From assembly GCA_963922205.1 (NCBI GenBank), contig CAWUHX010000280.1:186001-250000 (forward strand): a DNA stretch of 64,000 nt. Reading direction: 5' to 3'. The translations under genes and the position numbers were made by a program. Shown in pieces: positions 24,260 to 36,300 of this stretch (position 1 is its first letter; each line of letters starts with the position of its first letter). Origin of the DNA: Romanomermis culicivorax. Its lineage: Eukaryota; Nematoda; Enoplea; Mermithida; Mermithidae. The notes under the pieces are model-generated. The model worked only from the letters and a program-made list of their open reading frames with translations, had not been told where the DNA came from and ran no database searches.

Positions 24260-25520
24260 CTTTGGAAAACTTTGAAATTTCGAAAATTCTTATATTTTAA
24301 TACATAATTTTGAGAATTTTAGAATTTCACAAAATCTTTGAAAAACTCAGGATTCGAAATTTTGAAACATTTGGACATTTCATTTAATTTTGGAAAAAAT
24401 CTATGAAAATTTAAAATTGAAAAAAAAAATTTAAACTGTAGAAAAATTGGATGTTTTAAACAATATTCGGAAAAACTCATTTTAAAATATTTTAAGTTTT
24501 TGGAATGTAGGATAATTTTCAAAATTTTTGAAGGGAAAATTTTGCATTCAAAAGATCGAACTCTTCAATAAATTTGGAATTTTAAAAAACTTATTAACTC
24601 TGCAGTATATTAGACAACGAAACTCGGATTTCGAAAAGTTAAAAATTTCGAAAAAAAATTTTCATTCCAAGAATTCAAAAATTAAAATTTCAAAAATTTG
24701 AAAAATCTAAAATTCGAAAAATTTGATCAATTGGAAAAATTTGAAACATAAAAAATTTGAACAACTTCAGATTTGAAAAGTTTGAGATTTGAAAAATCTA
24801 AAAATCGAAAAATTTGATCAATTGGAAAAATTTAAAACATAAAAAATTTGAACAACTTCAGATTTGAAAAGTTTGAGATTTGAAAATTTTAAAATTCAAA
24901 AAATTTAAGATTTGAAAATTTCAAAATTTGAAAAATTTGAAATATTTTAAATTTGAAAATTTTGAAATTTCAAAAATTTAAAGTTTGGAAAATTTGAAAT
25001 TTCGAAAATATAAAATTTCCAGAGTTTGAAAATTTAGAATTTTGACACATTTGAAGAATTAAAAATTTCAAAAATTTGAAAATTTGAGAATTTCGGAAAA
25101 TTTAAAATTTTAAATTCATAACATTAAAAATTTGAAAATTGAAAAAGTTGAATAAATTAAAACTTTAAAAATTTCAAAAATGTAAAACTTCAAAAATTCG
25201 AAAAATATAAAATCTCAAAAATTTAAAAAATTTTAAAAATTTGAGATTTGAAAATTTTAAAATTTAAAAAATTTAAGATTTGAAAATTTTAAAATTTGAC
25301 AAATTTCAAAAATTAAAAATTTCAATAATTTGAAAATGAGAAAATTTCGAAGAATTTAAAGTTTTAAATTCAGAAGATGAAAAATTTAAAATTGAAAAAG
25401 TTGAATAAATTAAAACTCCAAAAATTTCAAACTTCAGAAATTTGAAAATTGAAAAATTTCAAAAGTTTAAAATTTCAAAAGTTTCAAAAATTTAAAATTT
25501 CAAGAATCTGGCAAAATTTT
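24260..25520. repeat. AAATTTGAAA-type low-complexity tract, copy A
   Basis: About 1.25 kb made almost wholly of short permutations of AAAATTTGAAA, AAAATTTCAAA and TTTAAAATTT. It begins right after the integrase remnant and matches 56600-57870 in copy B with scattered differences. No reading frame of interest. Confidence 0.85.
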
Positions 25521-26988
25521 TTTTTATAAAGTTACAAATTTTGCCATGCTTTTCAAGGGGGAAACATTCGATATGGTAAATTTTGAGAATTCAGAAACTT
25601 GGTATGCTGGTAAAGCAATAAGACAATAATAAAAGATGCGCACTGCTCTCTGCCGAATCCAAACTACAGTAATTACATTTGAATGGTCCACAAAGGCTGG
25701 TTCAATGCACACTCACAGGCAACTTCTAACAGTTGCAAAATTATTAAGCACCACAACACACGATTAATATAAATAGCACTCATGAACAATTTATCCGCTG
25801 TTGTTGAAACCAATTAATAAAAAAATACATTTCATAGAACAGAAAGCATGCCAAAAAATAAGTCCAAATATCCACAGACTCAAAGTAGTAATGCAAAATT
25901 TCCAACAATTAAATGGTAAACAAAAACAGTGCAATAGAAACAAAAAGCCGGACTACTTTTTGAGACCTTTTTTGTGATAAGAGTATCATGGAATTTAAAT
26001 TTTTTTGCGTTTTTAGACCTACAATTGAAATAACATAAGATAATAGATAACATAACCGTAACAAATTGATGTAAAAACTAGTGGCATCCAGAAAATGACA
26101 ATTGATGTGGTTAGCGCGATTTTGAACATATTGACCAGCATCTGAGAACAAAAATATCAAATTATCAAAAAAAAAGTCTAAAAAATGTTTTTAACATTGC
26201 AAACGTTAACACGCAATATTTACTGTGATATTCACTTGCTGGAATTCAATCAATTATTTAATATTACACGAGCGGCATTTGGCTACACTGGAAAGTTGAT
26301 TGATGAGGGAGAAATTCAAAGAACTAAATATTTGGCATAGTTAATATTTTTTACGAATTAGGAGACTACTATAAAACAAGTTTACTTTACTCTCTTCATT
26401 TAACATGAGTCTATGGCTCTGATTTCATTACAATGAAAATAGAAAATAGAATAGCAAATAGAAACTTACTCAAAGATATAACATACACATACTCAATATA
26501 TTCAAGTGTCAAATTTTTTCTATGATCAGACAAAATAAATTTGTACAACAAATAAGAGTGCTCACTGTAAGCAGATACCAAAGGTGCATACAAAGTTTTA
26601 AAAAAATTTCACGGGTTTTTTTCAGTCAAAAACAAAAGTAAACTTTTCTCCTGCACATCAGTCCAAGCTTTGTTCTGCACCTGTGAATATCTTCCATTGT
26701 TATTGCTTTTTGGACAATGAGCTTCTAAATTGAAGTTAACTTGACAAAAGTTAAATTCTATCAGTAAATGATAAAACATGCTTATTCTCTAAATTTTGAG
26801 CGAAATTGCATTTTTAGCTGCAAATTTTAAAAAAATTCCAAATTAGGTGCAAACAGGTCTCAGAATCCCAAAAAGCTGCAGGAAAGTGCAATCAGCATGC
26901 ATACAGTAATACCAGGAGGACTTCATTTTGTCATTTTAATGCTTCTTGAGCATCCTCAATTTAAAAAAATGTTAGATTCAGCACCTGA

Positions 26989-27837
26989 AAATCGGGTATC
27001 TACCCACGATCTACTATGCACTGGATGGAGCTCAATTGTGAAGCTTTGGTGGTCCTGCTTACTGCAGTATTTTTTTGTACATTTGGAAATGTAACAAATT
27101 GCATTGGTTTACTGGGTGCAAATTTTCACTTAGCTGTAATGCATCAATTTTGCCTGATTTACTGAGACGGCTTTTTCTTAAAAAATTAGCTTCAACACAT
27201 TCCATTATTATAACATAGGTTTTTTTGCAAACTGATTTTTTTTTGAGTGGCAGTTTGATAGATTGAAGTTTGCTCAGCTTTAGACTAGGATGAATCTACA
27301 GATAGATGTAATTGGGGGGAGAATACAATAAGAACTACCCTAGAAATTGTTGCCTATATGGGTAGCCATTAGATGATCCCACTACAGGATTTGTATGTCA
27401 TATGGCTAGCCGTATAGTTGTCCTAATCACAATATTGGAAGGTGTCAACTTTGCGAACAAATACTCATTTTTGAGTAGAAAATGCTCTAAAATGTAACTT
27501 TTTGGAATCTTTGCAGTTTTTGCAAAAAATAAACAACAATTTTTTCTACAATTTCCCTTACACTTTTAGTTGAAAAATCAATTTTTTTCCTCCTGGGTGC
27601 TTTACCCCTAAAATTGCGGACAATCAAGCACTCATTGTTCCTTGGTTTATTACACTGTCCAGCACACTGCTATTGTTTACTTACCTGTTGGGCACAATTA
27701 AAGACAATGTGTATGGTAATGTCCATGAAACCCATGACAATGACTATCGACATGGAAGTAGTAGGGCTAAATGGTTGCACAAACTATGGCTTGACATGCA
27801 CGACCTTTTCCAATGCAGAAGCACAGCCTAGGTAGAC
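26989..27837 (+). pseudogene. Tetraspanin-like membrane protein exons, copy A
   Basis: Two segments in a shared context. The first (open from 26989, ATG at 27025, stop 27163-27165) has a hydrophobic helix LVVLLTAVFFCTFGN then CIGLLGANFHLAVMHQF, resembling tetraspanin TM2 with its G-x-L-G-A cytosolic turn. The second (about 27590-27832) has the helix IVPWFITLSSTLLLFTYLL then DNVYGNV and WLHKLWLDMHDLFQC, which resembles TM3 running into the large extracellular loop. The ATG in front of the second segment in copy B is ATT here. The duplication ends inside this second segment (27822), so the copy-A 3' end is foreign sequence reading to a TAG. Tetraspanin identity is a guess from pattern; it could be another small membrane protein. 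Confidence 0.35.
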
Positions 27838-28460
27838 TGTACTGCTGTTTGAATGTGATATGTGACGTCTGCAAGTGAGACAAAGCTGTCCCCAAGCAGG
27901 ATGCATCTGATCGCAGGTGATCAGCAGCCGTCTGGTGTAAGATGCAGCCATCACAAGAGAGAAACAGCTGTCAGCAAGTGAGTTAATACTACACATAGAG
28001 AGGCAAAATAATCGTGGAGGGAGATGCAGTTACCTGCAGGCGAGAGGCAAGACATCCCTCAACAAGTGAGATGCTCGCAGATTGAACACAGCTGTCCGCA
28101 GGTAGAATGCAGCCAAACACAAACATTTAGCAGGAATCTGCTAGTGAAACTCAGCTGTCGACATGTAAAAGACAGCTATCTGCAAGTGAGATCAGAAAAC
28201 AAAATCTAGAATCTAGATGCAGGCATATGCAAGTAAAACAAAGTTGTTTGAGATGAGATACAGCTGTCTGTAAGCAAGTGCAGTTGTCCATGTGAGATGC
28301 GGCCATCTGCAAGCAGGACCCAGTTTTCTGCTCGAAAAATGCAGGTTAGACACAGCAAGATGCAGCCATGCAGAAGTGAGACGCGCCCATCTGGAGAAGA
28401 TGCAGAAATCCGCGCCCTAGATGCACCCATACACAAGTGGAACATGGCCAACGTTGATTA
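27838..28460. repeat. Degenerate minisatellite, about 27-30-bp unit
   Basis: Loosely repeated units containing AGCTGTCTGCAAGTGAGA and GATGCAGCCATC variants. The frames on both strands are repeat-driven. It starts immediately after the end of duplication copy A. Confidence 0.7.
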
Positions 28461-28479
28461 TGTATTTTAAATAAAGTTT

Positions 28480-29065
28480 TGAGCCAAAATGACCGCTGGT
28501 CATCCAATCGACTCTAGATGGAATGATTACATCAGGGAATCATTCTTGCAGTGATTTCCATGATTTTCAATGGAATGGTTAGCAGCATGACCAGTGGTCA
28601 CTCAGGTTATTTCACTGGATGAGAATTTTTATCGTAAAAAAATGTTTTTGTGTTTATTTGCAACATTTGTGATTAAATGGTCATTTGAATGACCAGTGGT
28701 CGGTCTGATAATCATTCATAAAATGAAACCGCCGGCAAGCAATTTGGAAGACTTTGGACTCAAAAGTCACATGAATTGACTGTGGTCACTCAGATCATTC
28801 AGATAATTACATCTTTGCAACTCTCCTATCATAATAGACTCTTTGTGCTGTATCCATGACTACAACTGTATCGGGTACCAGTGCATATGAGAGAGTGTTG
28901 CTTTGACCCAGTAGTCTTCTGCATCAATCACTGGACTGTGGACAGCATCAGATAATCTCCAAAATCTCATGAAGGCTAATTGAATGACTTTTGACTAAAA
29001 GGTCGTATGAGTGATGATTGGTCACTTGCCTGGCTATTTTTATCTTTTGATTGACCAAGGTCATT
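28480..29065. repeat. Diverged repeat with palindromic GACCAGTGGTC cores
   Basis: Several blocks 70-140 bp apart carry TGACCRSTGGTCA-type palindromes (near 28489, 28598, 28701) followed by ATCATTC, with weaker versions near 28780 and 29025. No gene is recognised here. Confidence 0.55.
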
Positions 29066-29499
29066 TACTCTGTGGGGCCTTAGCTCAAGAAAAGGTGATT
29101 TGTGACCATCATCCTCTCCATATAATGGTCTGACAATGAATGAATTCGAGAAAGCAGTCATATCAAGAAAAGAGCACATACTTAACCACAATAGACCTAC
29201 TCATCTTCATTTCTTGCATTCTGGATGACATAATATTGACAAAAGAAATTTTCGGTGACCATAAATTCGCTACATAGTGTTGGGAATTGATTGTAACTTT
29301 TTTGGGAAACACAAATCATCTGAGAACTTTAAGCATATCCTACACTTCTAGTGCCACTTTTCACCTAGATTTTTGGAGCTAGTGGTTGAATCCAGTTGAT
29401 ATCCAGTGCTGACATTCACCCAATCAGATCAGACTTGCATCCTCATTATACGGTAACTGGAGCTGAATTTACCCAAAAATTTATAAATCATGGCTTATC
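29066..29499. other. No gene recognised
   Basis: Unstructured AT-rich sequence between the palindrome repeat and the G-run element; nothing supported. Confidence 0.3.
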
Positions 29500-29947
29500 C
29501 ATGCATGTAACGGAGCTCCGAGATCTTGGGGGGGGGGGGGTCGAAGCACTTTTTTGGGGCCGGGGGTCAGTAATTTCCAAAATTTTAGGGGGAGGGGTCC
29601 CTGAAGGAAAAAAATTCGATTTTTTCCATGAAAAATGTCCGAAAAACGGTTTAAAAAGTAGTAATTTTTGTCTAAAAAATGATAAAATATGTACTTATGG
29701 CGCGAAGCGCCGAGAAAATTGACGTTTTTGACCATTTTTTGTATGAAAATTGAGATTTTTCATCAAAAAAATGACATTTTTCAGTATTTTTCCGACTAAA
29801 ACTATGGGGGTCCCTAGGGCTACCATATGGCTAGCCATAGGATTGAAGAATCCTGGGGGGGGGGTCGCCCAATGGCTAGTTATATGGTCGATGATTTCTG
29901 GGGGCGGGGGTTCCCATAGCACTCCCCCCCCCCAAATTACATGTATG
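29500..29947 (+). mobile_element. G-run short TIR element, copy 1
   Basis: About 448 bp with short inverted ends (CATGCATGTAA / TTACATGTATG). It shares its whole length with 39324-39758 and, reversed, with 35698-36137. Features common to the copies: several G-runs (up to 12 G), the perfect hairpin GGCGC-GAA-GCGCC near 29700, GACGTTTTTGACC, and the palindromic CATATGGCTAGCCATA block. Non-autonomous MITE-like repeat; no transposase seen. Confidence 0.75.
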
Positions 29948-30392
29948 GGCTTATCTGACCTGGCTTTCATGGAGTAGGAGTCGCTTGTATTCAGACTGAG
30001 GTTTTGCCTAACTAACATACGAAATTAAAGGCCGTCTCATTTTAGGGACACAACATTTTGCATTTATGTGCTTATATATGAGTTCAAAATGCTCCATTGG
30101 TCTTCAATTTTTCATGAACACGCATACGTAAATGCAACTAGATTACTGTAGGTAGGAAATCTGATGTCAATCAACAAGAGATTGTTCTAGAAACTGGGAA
30201 ATATTTCTGATTGGCCAACAGAGCTAAAATAATGCTGCTCAGATGCCAAAACTCTAATTATTTAAATATTATAATTTGAGGAGAAAATTATCTAATACGT
30301 GATTTCTCAATTATCATAAAAACCAGCTCACACCTCGATATTCTTATCTAAAAACACGCAATTTGTCAGTATTGCATAATTTATCTCTTGTC
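29948..30392. other. Upstream region of the 7TM gene
   Basis: AT-rich sequence with no repeat recognised. It would contain the promoter or a 5' non-coding exon of the receptor gene, but I cannot identify a TATA box or initiator with confidence. Confidence 0.3.
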
Positions 30393-33300
30393 ATGCAGAA
30401 CCAAGTTGATAGTCGATTACCATGCATTTATTTCTGTTATCTATTCCTTCATTTACTCTTATGGGGCATTAGCATTTGTGGCATTCTTGGCCACTCATTT
30501 CGACTTCGGAAGCTCTTCTTAGCCAGAGCAGACCATCGCCCAGCGAAAAACTTTTTCTTAGCTTTAATGCTAATTTCCAGTTTGCTACTTTGCTTCATCA
30601 ATACACTTGATATATTTGTGGTCATCTTCCAAAATGAGTTCTCCGTCCAGTGGCTTTCCATGCTGGAGAGTTTGTCCATCTTTTTGGTCATGTACTCCCA
30701 AGTTTTAACAGCATTCTACAAAGTCGTTCATATCAAATCATACCATGTTGAACCCCTAGGCTTAACTTCTTCAATGTCAATGGTCTTCATCATGGGTTTC
30801 ATTGCTGCGATGATACACATCATTTTTGTTTGTGTTGAAAAAGTAAGTATGAATAATTACAGTAAGATGACAGCCATACTGAAAAGAAAATCAAGACCTT
30901 GGAGGAAAGATTCAAAATTGTCCAAGTTCTCTGAGAAATTTATTTCTACGAGCACAATTTTTGCTGGTGAAAAAAGCGAGCCAAAGGGTTCTTGCCTAAA
31001 ATGATGTTCGGAAAATACATACCATATAATCATTTGCCTCCCAGAATCTACCTGGCCACTAGAGATGGAATGGATCCAGGATTTCCAATGTTCTGGATAC
31101 TGAACCAGGTCCAGGGATTCAGTTCCGGATCAGGGGCCTCCATTCGATTCCGGGTCTGGGTAATTGGAAATGAGCATCACAGTTCCAGATTAGAGTAATC
31201 AGCTCCACTAGAAATTTATCTATATCTGGGTACACATGAATAATATCTGCTGTGTAGTCAGCTGCACAAGTTCAGGGTTGTAGATTACTGTAACAAATCG
31301 CATCATGAAATTTTCAATGGTGAACGAATTAAACTTATATAATGCAATGTTGTGGATATTAATGAGAAACGTAATCCTCATTCAAGTCTAATCTATATCA
31401 TCTTTTTTGTGAAAAACCGTACTCTATGATTCCCAGAGTATTGCTAATACAATTTGATATAATAATTTAGAGTTAATTATAACAACAATGCCTTCAAATA
31501 CTATTTTGGAATATTCTGAAAGGTAAGATGATGATAATGCTGTTTGCAAGGCATGCAGAGAAAATGCTGGTAAAAATTGCAATTTCAGCTTCAAAAGGAA
31601 ACATTGGAACTTTAAACAAGAATTTAAAAGCAATTTACCCAAAATTGATGGTGAAATGAAAATAAAAATGCATGCCCACAAAACTGATGCAGGTGAAAAA
31701 GCTTCAACAATTAGTTATCTTACGCGGATTAATTTGCTGCTCACTTTTTGGTAGTTTCAGTGACCAGTGTTGCTTCAGGGCGGATGTTCAGTGGTGCTGT
31801 CATTGTTTACTCAAGAAAAAGAAAGTGATTATCTAGTGATAATAATGAAAAATCTTCGCTTTAGAGATACAATTCACCAGAAATTGTTTTTAAATATTAA
31901 CACTCTTACTATCAGTCCAATAAAATAAATGTTCAGATCCTTACCTTATAACGTGACCTTAGGGTCAACATATACTTTTAGTCTGAGAGTACATTTCCAC
32001 CTAATTAGTATCAGTAATGTTTAAATTGCATGTGGGATTATCCAGATGGGGATATAGATAGTACAAATGGGTTGTTTTTCATCCTATTTCAGGTAATCGG
32101 AAAAGCTTCCTCTGGATCCAGATTCAGATCCTGGAAAATTCCAGGTAAAATCCAGGAAAATTCCAGTAAAAAAAGAAAGTCATGCTCCAGACATACTAAA
32201 ATCTGCCTTCCTTTTGAAAAGGTGATCTTGAAACTTTGAACTATATAAAATCCGTGCCTGATGCTCAGACCTAAAAACACCACTGAATTAAACAACTTAG
32301 ACGAATTAGATCCTGGTTTTATTCATAGAAACCATCCATATTAACAGGACAAAATGATTAGCTTGAGGCCTCTCGCAGAAGATTCACTAAAAATTAACAT
32401 ATAGCCCATCAAAGGCATAACCGAACTTAGCTATAGAATTCAAAGTTCTGTGAACATTACAGATGATGGATACTGACCCAAAAAACAAGCACTTTTCAGG
32501 AGTCTTGTGCATCTTTGTAGTCATGTCATGCTTCTAGAAATGAAACCGAAAGTCAAACACAGTTTTCCATCTCTGACAGCTTTTCCTGAATAAATCACCA
32601 CACAAATCTATGAACTCAGAACAAGCTCACTCAACATTCTATGGCAATTCCTATATCAACGAAAGATAAAAGTTAAGTTGCGAACAGTGAGACATCTATG
32701 AAACTGAATTAGCTTCCCATACGACAAAAAAGGCATAGAAAATTCTAAATCCAAATATGCAAATTAAGTAAATTGCAAATATGATATCATTATACTTTTT
32801 CCCAGCAAAACAAGGTAAACACTCTTCTAGAAATTGGGAAAATTGGTTGATTAGGATTTTTTCAGGCTAGTGAAGCTCTGATTGGTGCGTCAATAAATAG
32901 ATAACAGCAAACAAAATTTAATAGAAATCCCCAAAAAAATATGTGAGCATTATAATTCGACTGAATTTACTTCATTATTGCGTAATAGCTGATCATAAAA
33001 AATGAGCTCGATTCCACAAACTCACTTAATGAAGCCTTGTCTTTGTCATTGAACGTTCCAGTGTTAAGGTAATGGAACTCCTAAACAGTGAAAAAACATG
33101 GATGCCAAGGTCCTGCATTTTGTCAATTTTTTGGCCCAACCGAACCAAACTTTGGTCAACTTCTGACTCAGCCCGAATACAAAGCCACAGGAATCAAACC
33201 ATACCTAGTCCTAAACCCAAGTCATTATTTGAAATGAGAGCCAACCCAAATGAAAACTTCCTCAAACATTTTTAAAACAAAAACAGCATTTTTATTTCAA

Positions 33301-36300
33301 ACAGTAGAAGCAACAACATGGAATGCATTAAAATCAACTATTACAGGGTGAGCCGAAAAAAGCCGACCGGTACCGAATACAATAGCTTTCAAACGGGAGC
33401 GGATTTTGTAATGCGGTGTCCTGCCCTCGATAGATAAAACATCAGGCATAAATAGTGCAAAGTTTCAGCCAGATTGCTCGAATATTGACTGACTAGAATT
33501 GAAAACACTAAATGTCGGTTTTTCTGCAAATAAATTTGAAAAATTGACAAAAATAGACAAAATCAACGTGTTTTACAACAGAAAAGTGCAATAAATCCAA
33601 TCATGAGAACCATAAAAAATCTGGAAACTACAAGAGAACCGTTTTATCGGGTCCTATATTCTATTCCAATCTTTCCGGTCTGGTCCAATTCCAATCTTTT
33701 CGGTCTGGTCAATGACAGAATTAGTTTTTGTTTTGATATTGGTTTTTTTCCAATTTCAAAACAAAAGCCTTTGATTTTGGCGATATTTTGCCCCATATTG
33801 GAACAAGAAGTTAATGACTTTGAATTATGTGTAATTTATAAATCTGGATGTTTTTTAAAGTCATATTGGGCGTGAAACAAAACTTTTCTCACAATAGGAT
33901 AACTTTTACTTTGATTTCACAACTTTTACTTTTTGAAAACTGACAACTTTTACTAAATTTCCGTTTAAACAGTAACCATAAATGCTAGAAAAATAAAATT
34001 TGGCCTTGATAGCAGAGATAAACAGGGCATTCTAATGCAGCAATTGGCATTGAGAAACCTTCACTTGTTCGAAAGTTATGTGAGTCAGCAGCGGTCGCCT
34101 TTTTTGGCTCACCCTTGTGGATCAACAATATATTCTGAACAGTTTCTGGAGTGAAGTTTGATCTTAAATCAATGATACTTCATCCTGGACTACTAAAAAT
34201 GGATTCACTAGCCACATTTATCACAGGAATGACCAAAGGTGCTATTCTTGGATACTTTTCTGATTTAGATTCCTATCAACGCCACTACTGAACATGGACT
34301 TTATCCGTCCAGTAGACTGGTTTTCATCTGACTCTGGGAAAACAGTAATTTTTTTTAAATTTTTGTGGATACACTTACAAATTTTTCCTAAAGCTGGAAA
34401 AGTACTTGATGGCCAAATTATGTATCCACCTTGTATGAGAGGCACTCTTTGGGTCTTTTTTACCACCTGGTGGAGGCCACATTCCATAGGTTGGCGACTG
34501 CCTGACAAGTGGGAATTGTTCTACTACCTATCTCAAATTGCATGCCTAACCAAGCTGAATAGACCCCAGCAAGGCAGTATTCCAATGGCTTCTCGACGTC
34601 AGAGCTCAAATGATGTCGACATGACAAGACGAGTTACAGTTTCCAAGACACCTGAAAAAAATTGAAAATATCACTTTGCCAAACACAGGACAAGCAATCA
34701 TCCCTTGAGGATATATTTCTGTCATCTGGTTTATAAAGTGAGCTTTATTTCACATAATATCCCTTGAAATAATCTAGATGGCGCCTGTTGGAGCCCTGAC
34801 AGAGCGGACCTCTTAGGATGCCAGAGGACAATCCATGTCCACTGGCAGAAGTGAGCTTGGACAGACCCTCAATTGTATGACGCCCATCTGATGTCTGCGA
34901 TCTAGTAACGCCTTGGTCTACAGTCCTTTGTATATTTACTGTAACCATCAAGGAATATGTCAAATAAAACTAAAACAACAATAATGTTAAAGGAAAGATG
35001 CAAAATGGACTCAATCATGGGAGAAAGCTTTATTTTTGTGGACCTCTGCATCATGAAACTCCAAAAATGTTATAAAAACAAGAACTATTTCAGAATCATT
35101 TTTTTCTTTCTTCGGTGTTCTATTATTGCTATGCAAGTTTGTCTGCGCCTGCCAGACCCCTATCATTAATATGCATGTCCACTTCCCGACAGTGAAAGAA
35201 GCATCAGCAGCATGTTCAACAAATACAATATAGATGTCATGTCTAAATTTGCTTTTGGGAACCCATGATCCTGTGAATACATGGAAAAGTTGCAGGATTA
35301 CAAAATATAATGTTGGCTTTTGTTGCGTTCATCACCATCATCCAACTACACCCAAGAACTTTGACCCGTAGACCCAACTACACCTAAACTAATCACGATG
35401 TTCAGCTAACCAAAAACAGAACTTTGATTTGGGTTGAACTGGATCGAATTTGGGTTCGGTCCTGAATGGAGGAGCTGAATGGATACTGCTTATCTTCCAA
35501 CTAAATTGTTCATTTGCCAATGTGGGTCAAATATATTTATGGCATCTACTCACTACTTATCTGGCTCAACATCCAACCTTCTCTTTTTGAATTTGGCTCA
35601 CTTGACACTTTATCATAGTATAACTTCTGAAGCATAGAAAGTGCAGAAAAGGTCACAGCATCAAATAAACTATGCTTTGATTGTGGTCATAAGTTTGTAC
35701 ATGTATCTGGGGGGAAAGTGCTATAGGAATCCCACCAGTAGTTGTCAGCCATATGGCTACTGGGTGACCGCCCTGGATTTTCCAATCCTAAGGCTAGCCA
35801 TATGGTTGTCATAGGGGTTCCTATATAGGAAAATATAGGAAAAATATAGGAAAAATACTGGAAAATAGGAAAAATCCTATAGGAAAAATACTGGAAAATG
35901 TCAATTTTCTGAACAAAACAGTGAAACATGCCGATTTTCTTGGCCAATTCATTTCCTTCAGTTTTTGTTGACAACAAATACTATTTTTTGAACAGTTTTT
36001 CTGGCTTTTTTTCAGATATCGAATCAACTTTATTTCTTCCAGAGACGTTTAACCTCAAAATTTTGAGAATCAGTGACCCTCGGTCTCAAAAAAGTCGCCC
36101 AATTATCCTCAGACCTCAGGCACCCATTACCTGCATGAAATAGAGTCTCTACTTTCAACTCTAATTATGCAGAAGTTTATTATAAATGAGGTAAGCTCCA
36201 AAGTATGAGCATTGTCTTTTTTCCAAATGAGGCTCAGTGTGCACAAAGATGCAAACAAAAAGAAACCTGCCCATATAGACACCGCTCTTCTCAAGTTGCT

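Larger units (their letters stand above)
12952..27822. repeat. Segmental duplication, copy A
   Basis: This stretch is colinear and same-strand with 49228-61027 (copy B). Homology starts at ATTTCGGAAATGGTATCC and ends at ACCTTTTCCAATGC. Both copies share, in order: a non-coding leader, the ATGCAAAT microsatellite, the 15.5-16.4 kb sequence, the 128-bp satellite, the Ty3/gypsy pol with a nested solo LTR, the low-complexity tract and the tetraspanin-like exons. Copy A alone has the DNA polymerase B segment (13938-15550), the solo LTR at 16410-16959, an expanded satellite and the TRIM at 23231-23650. The stretches 15550-16409, 16964-17690 and 25520-26990 hold no gene I recognise. Confidence 0.92.
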
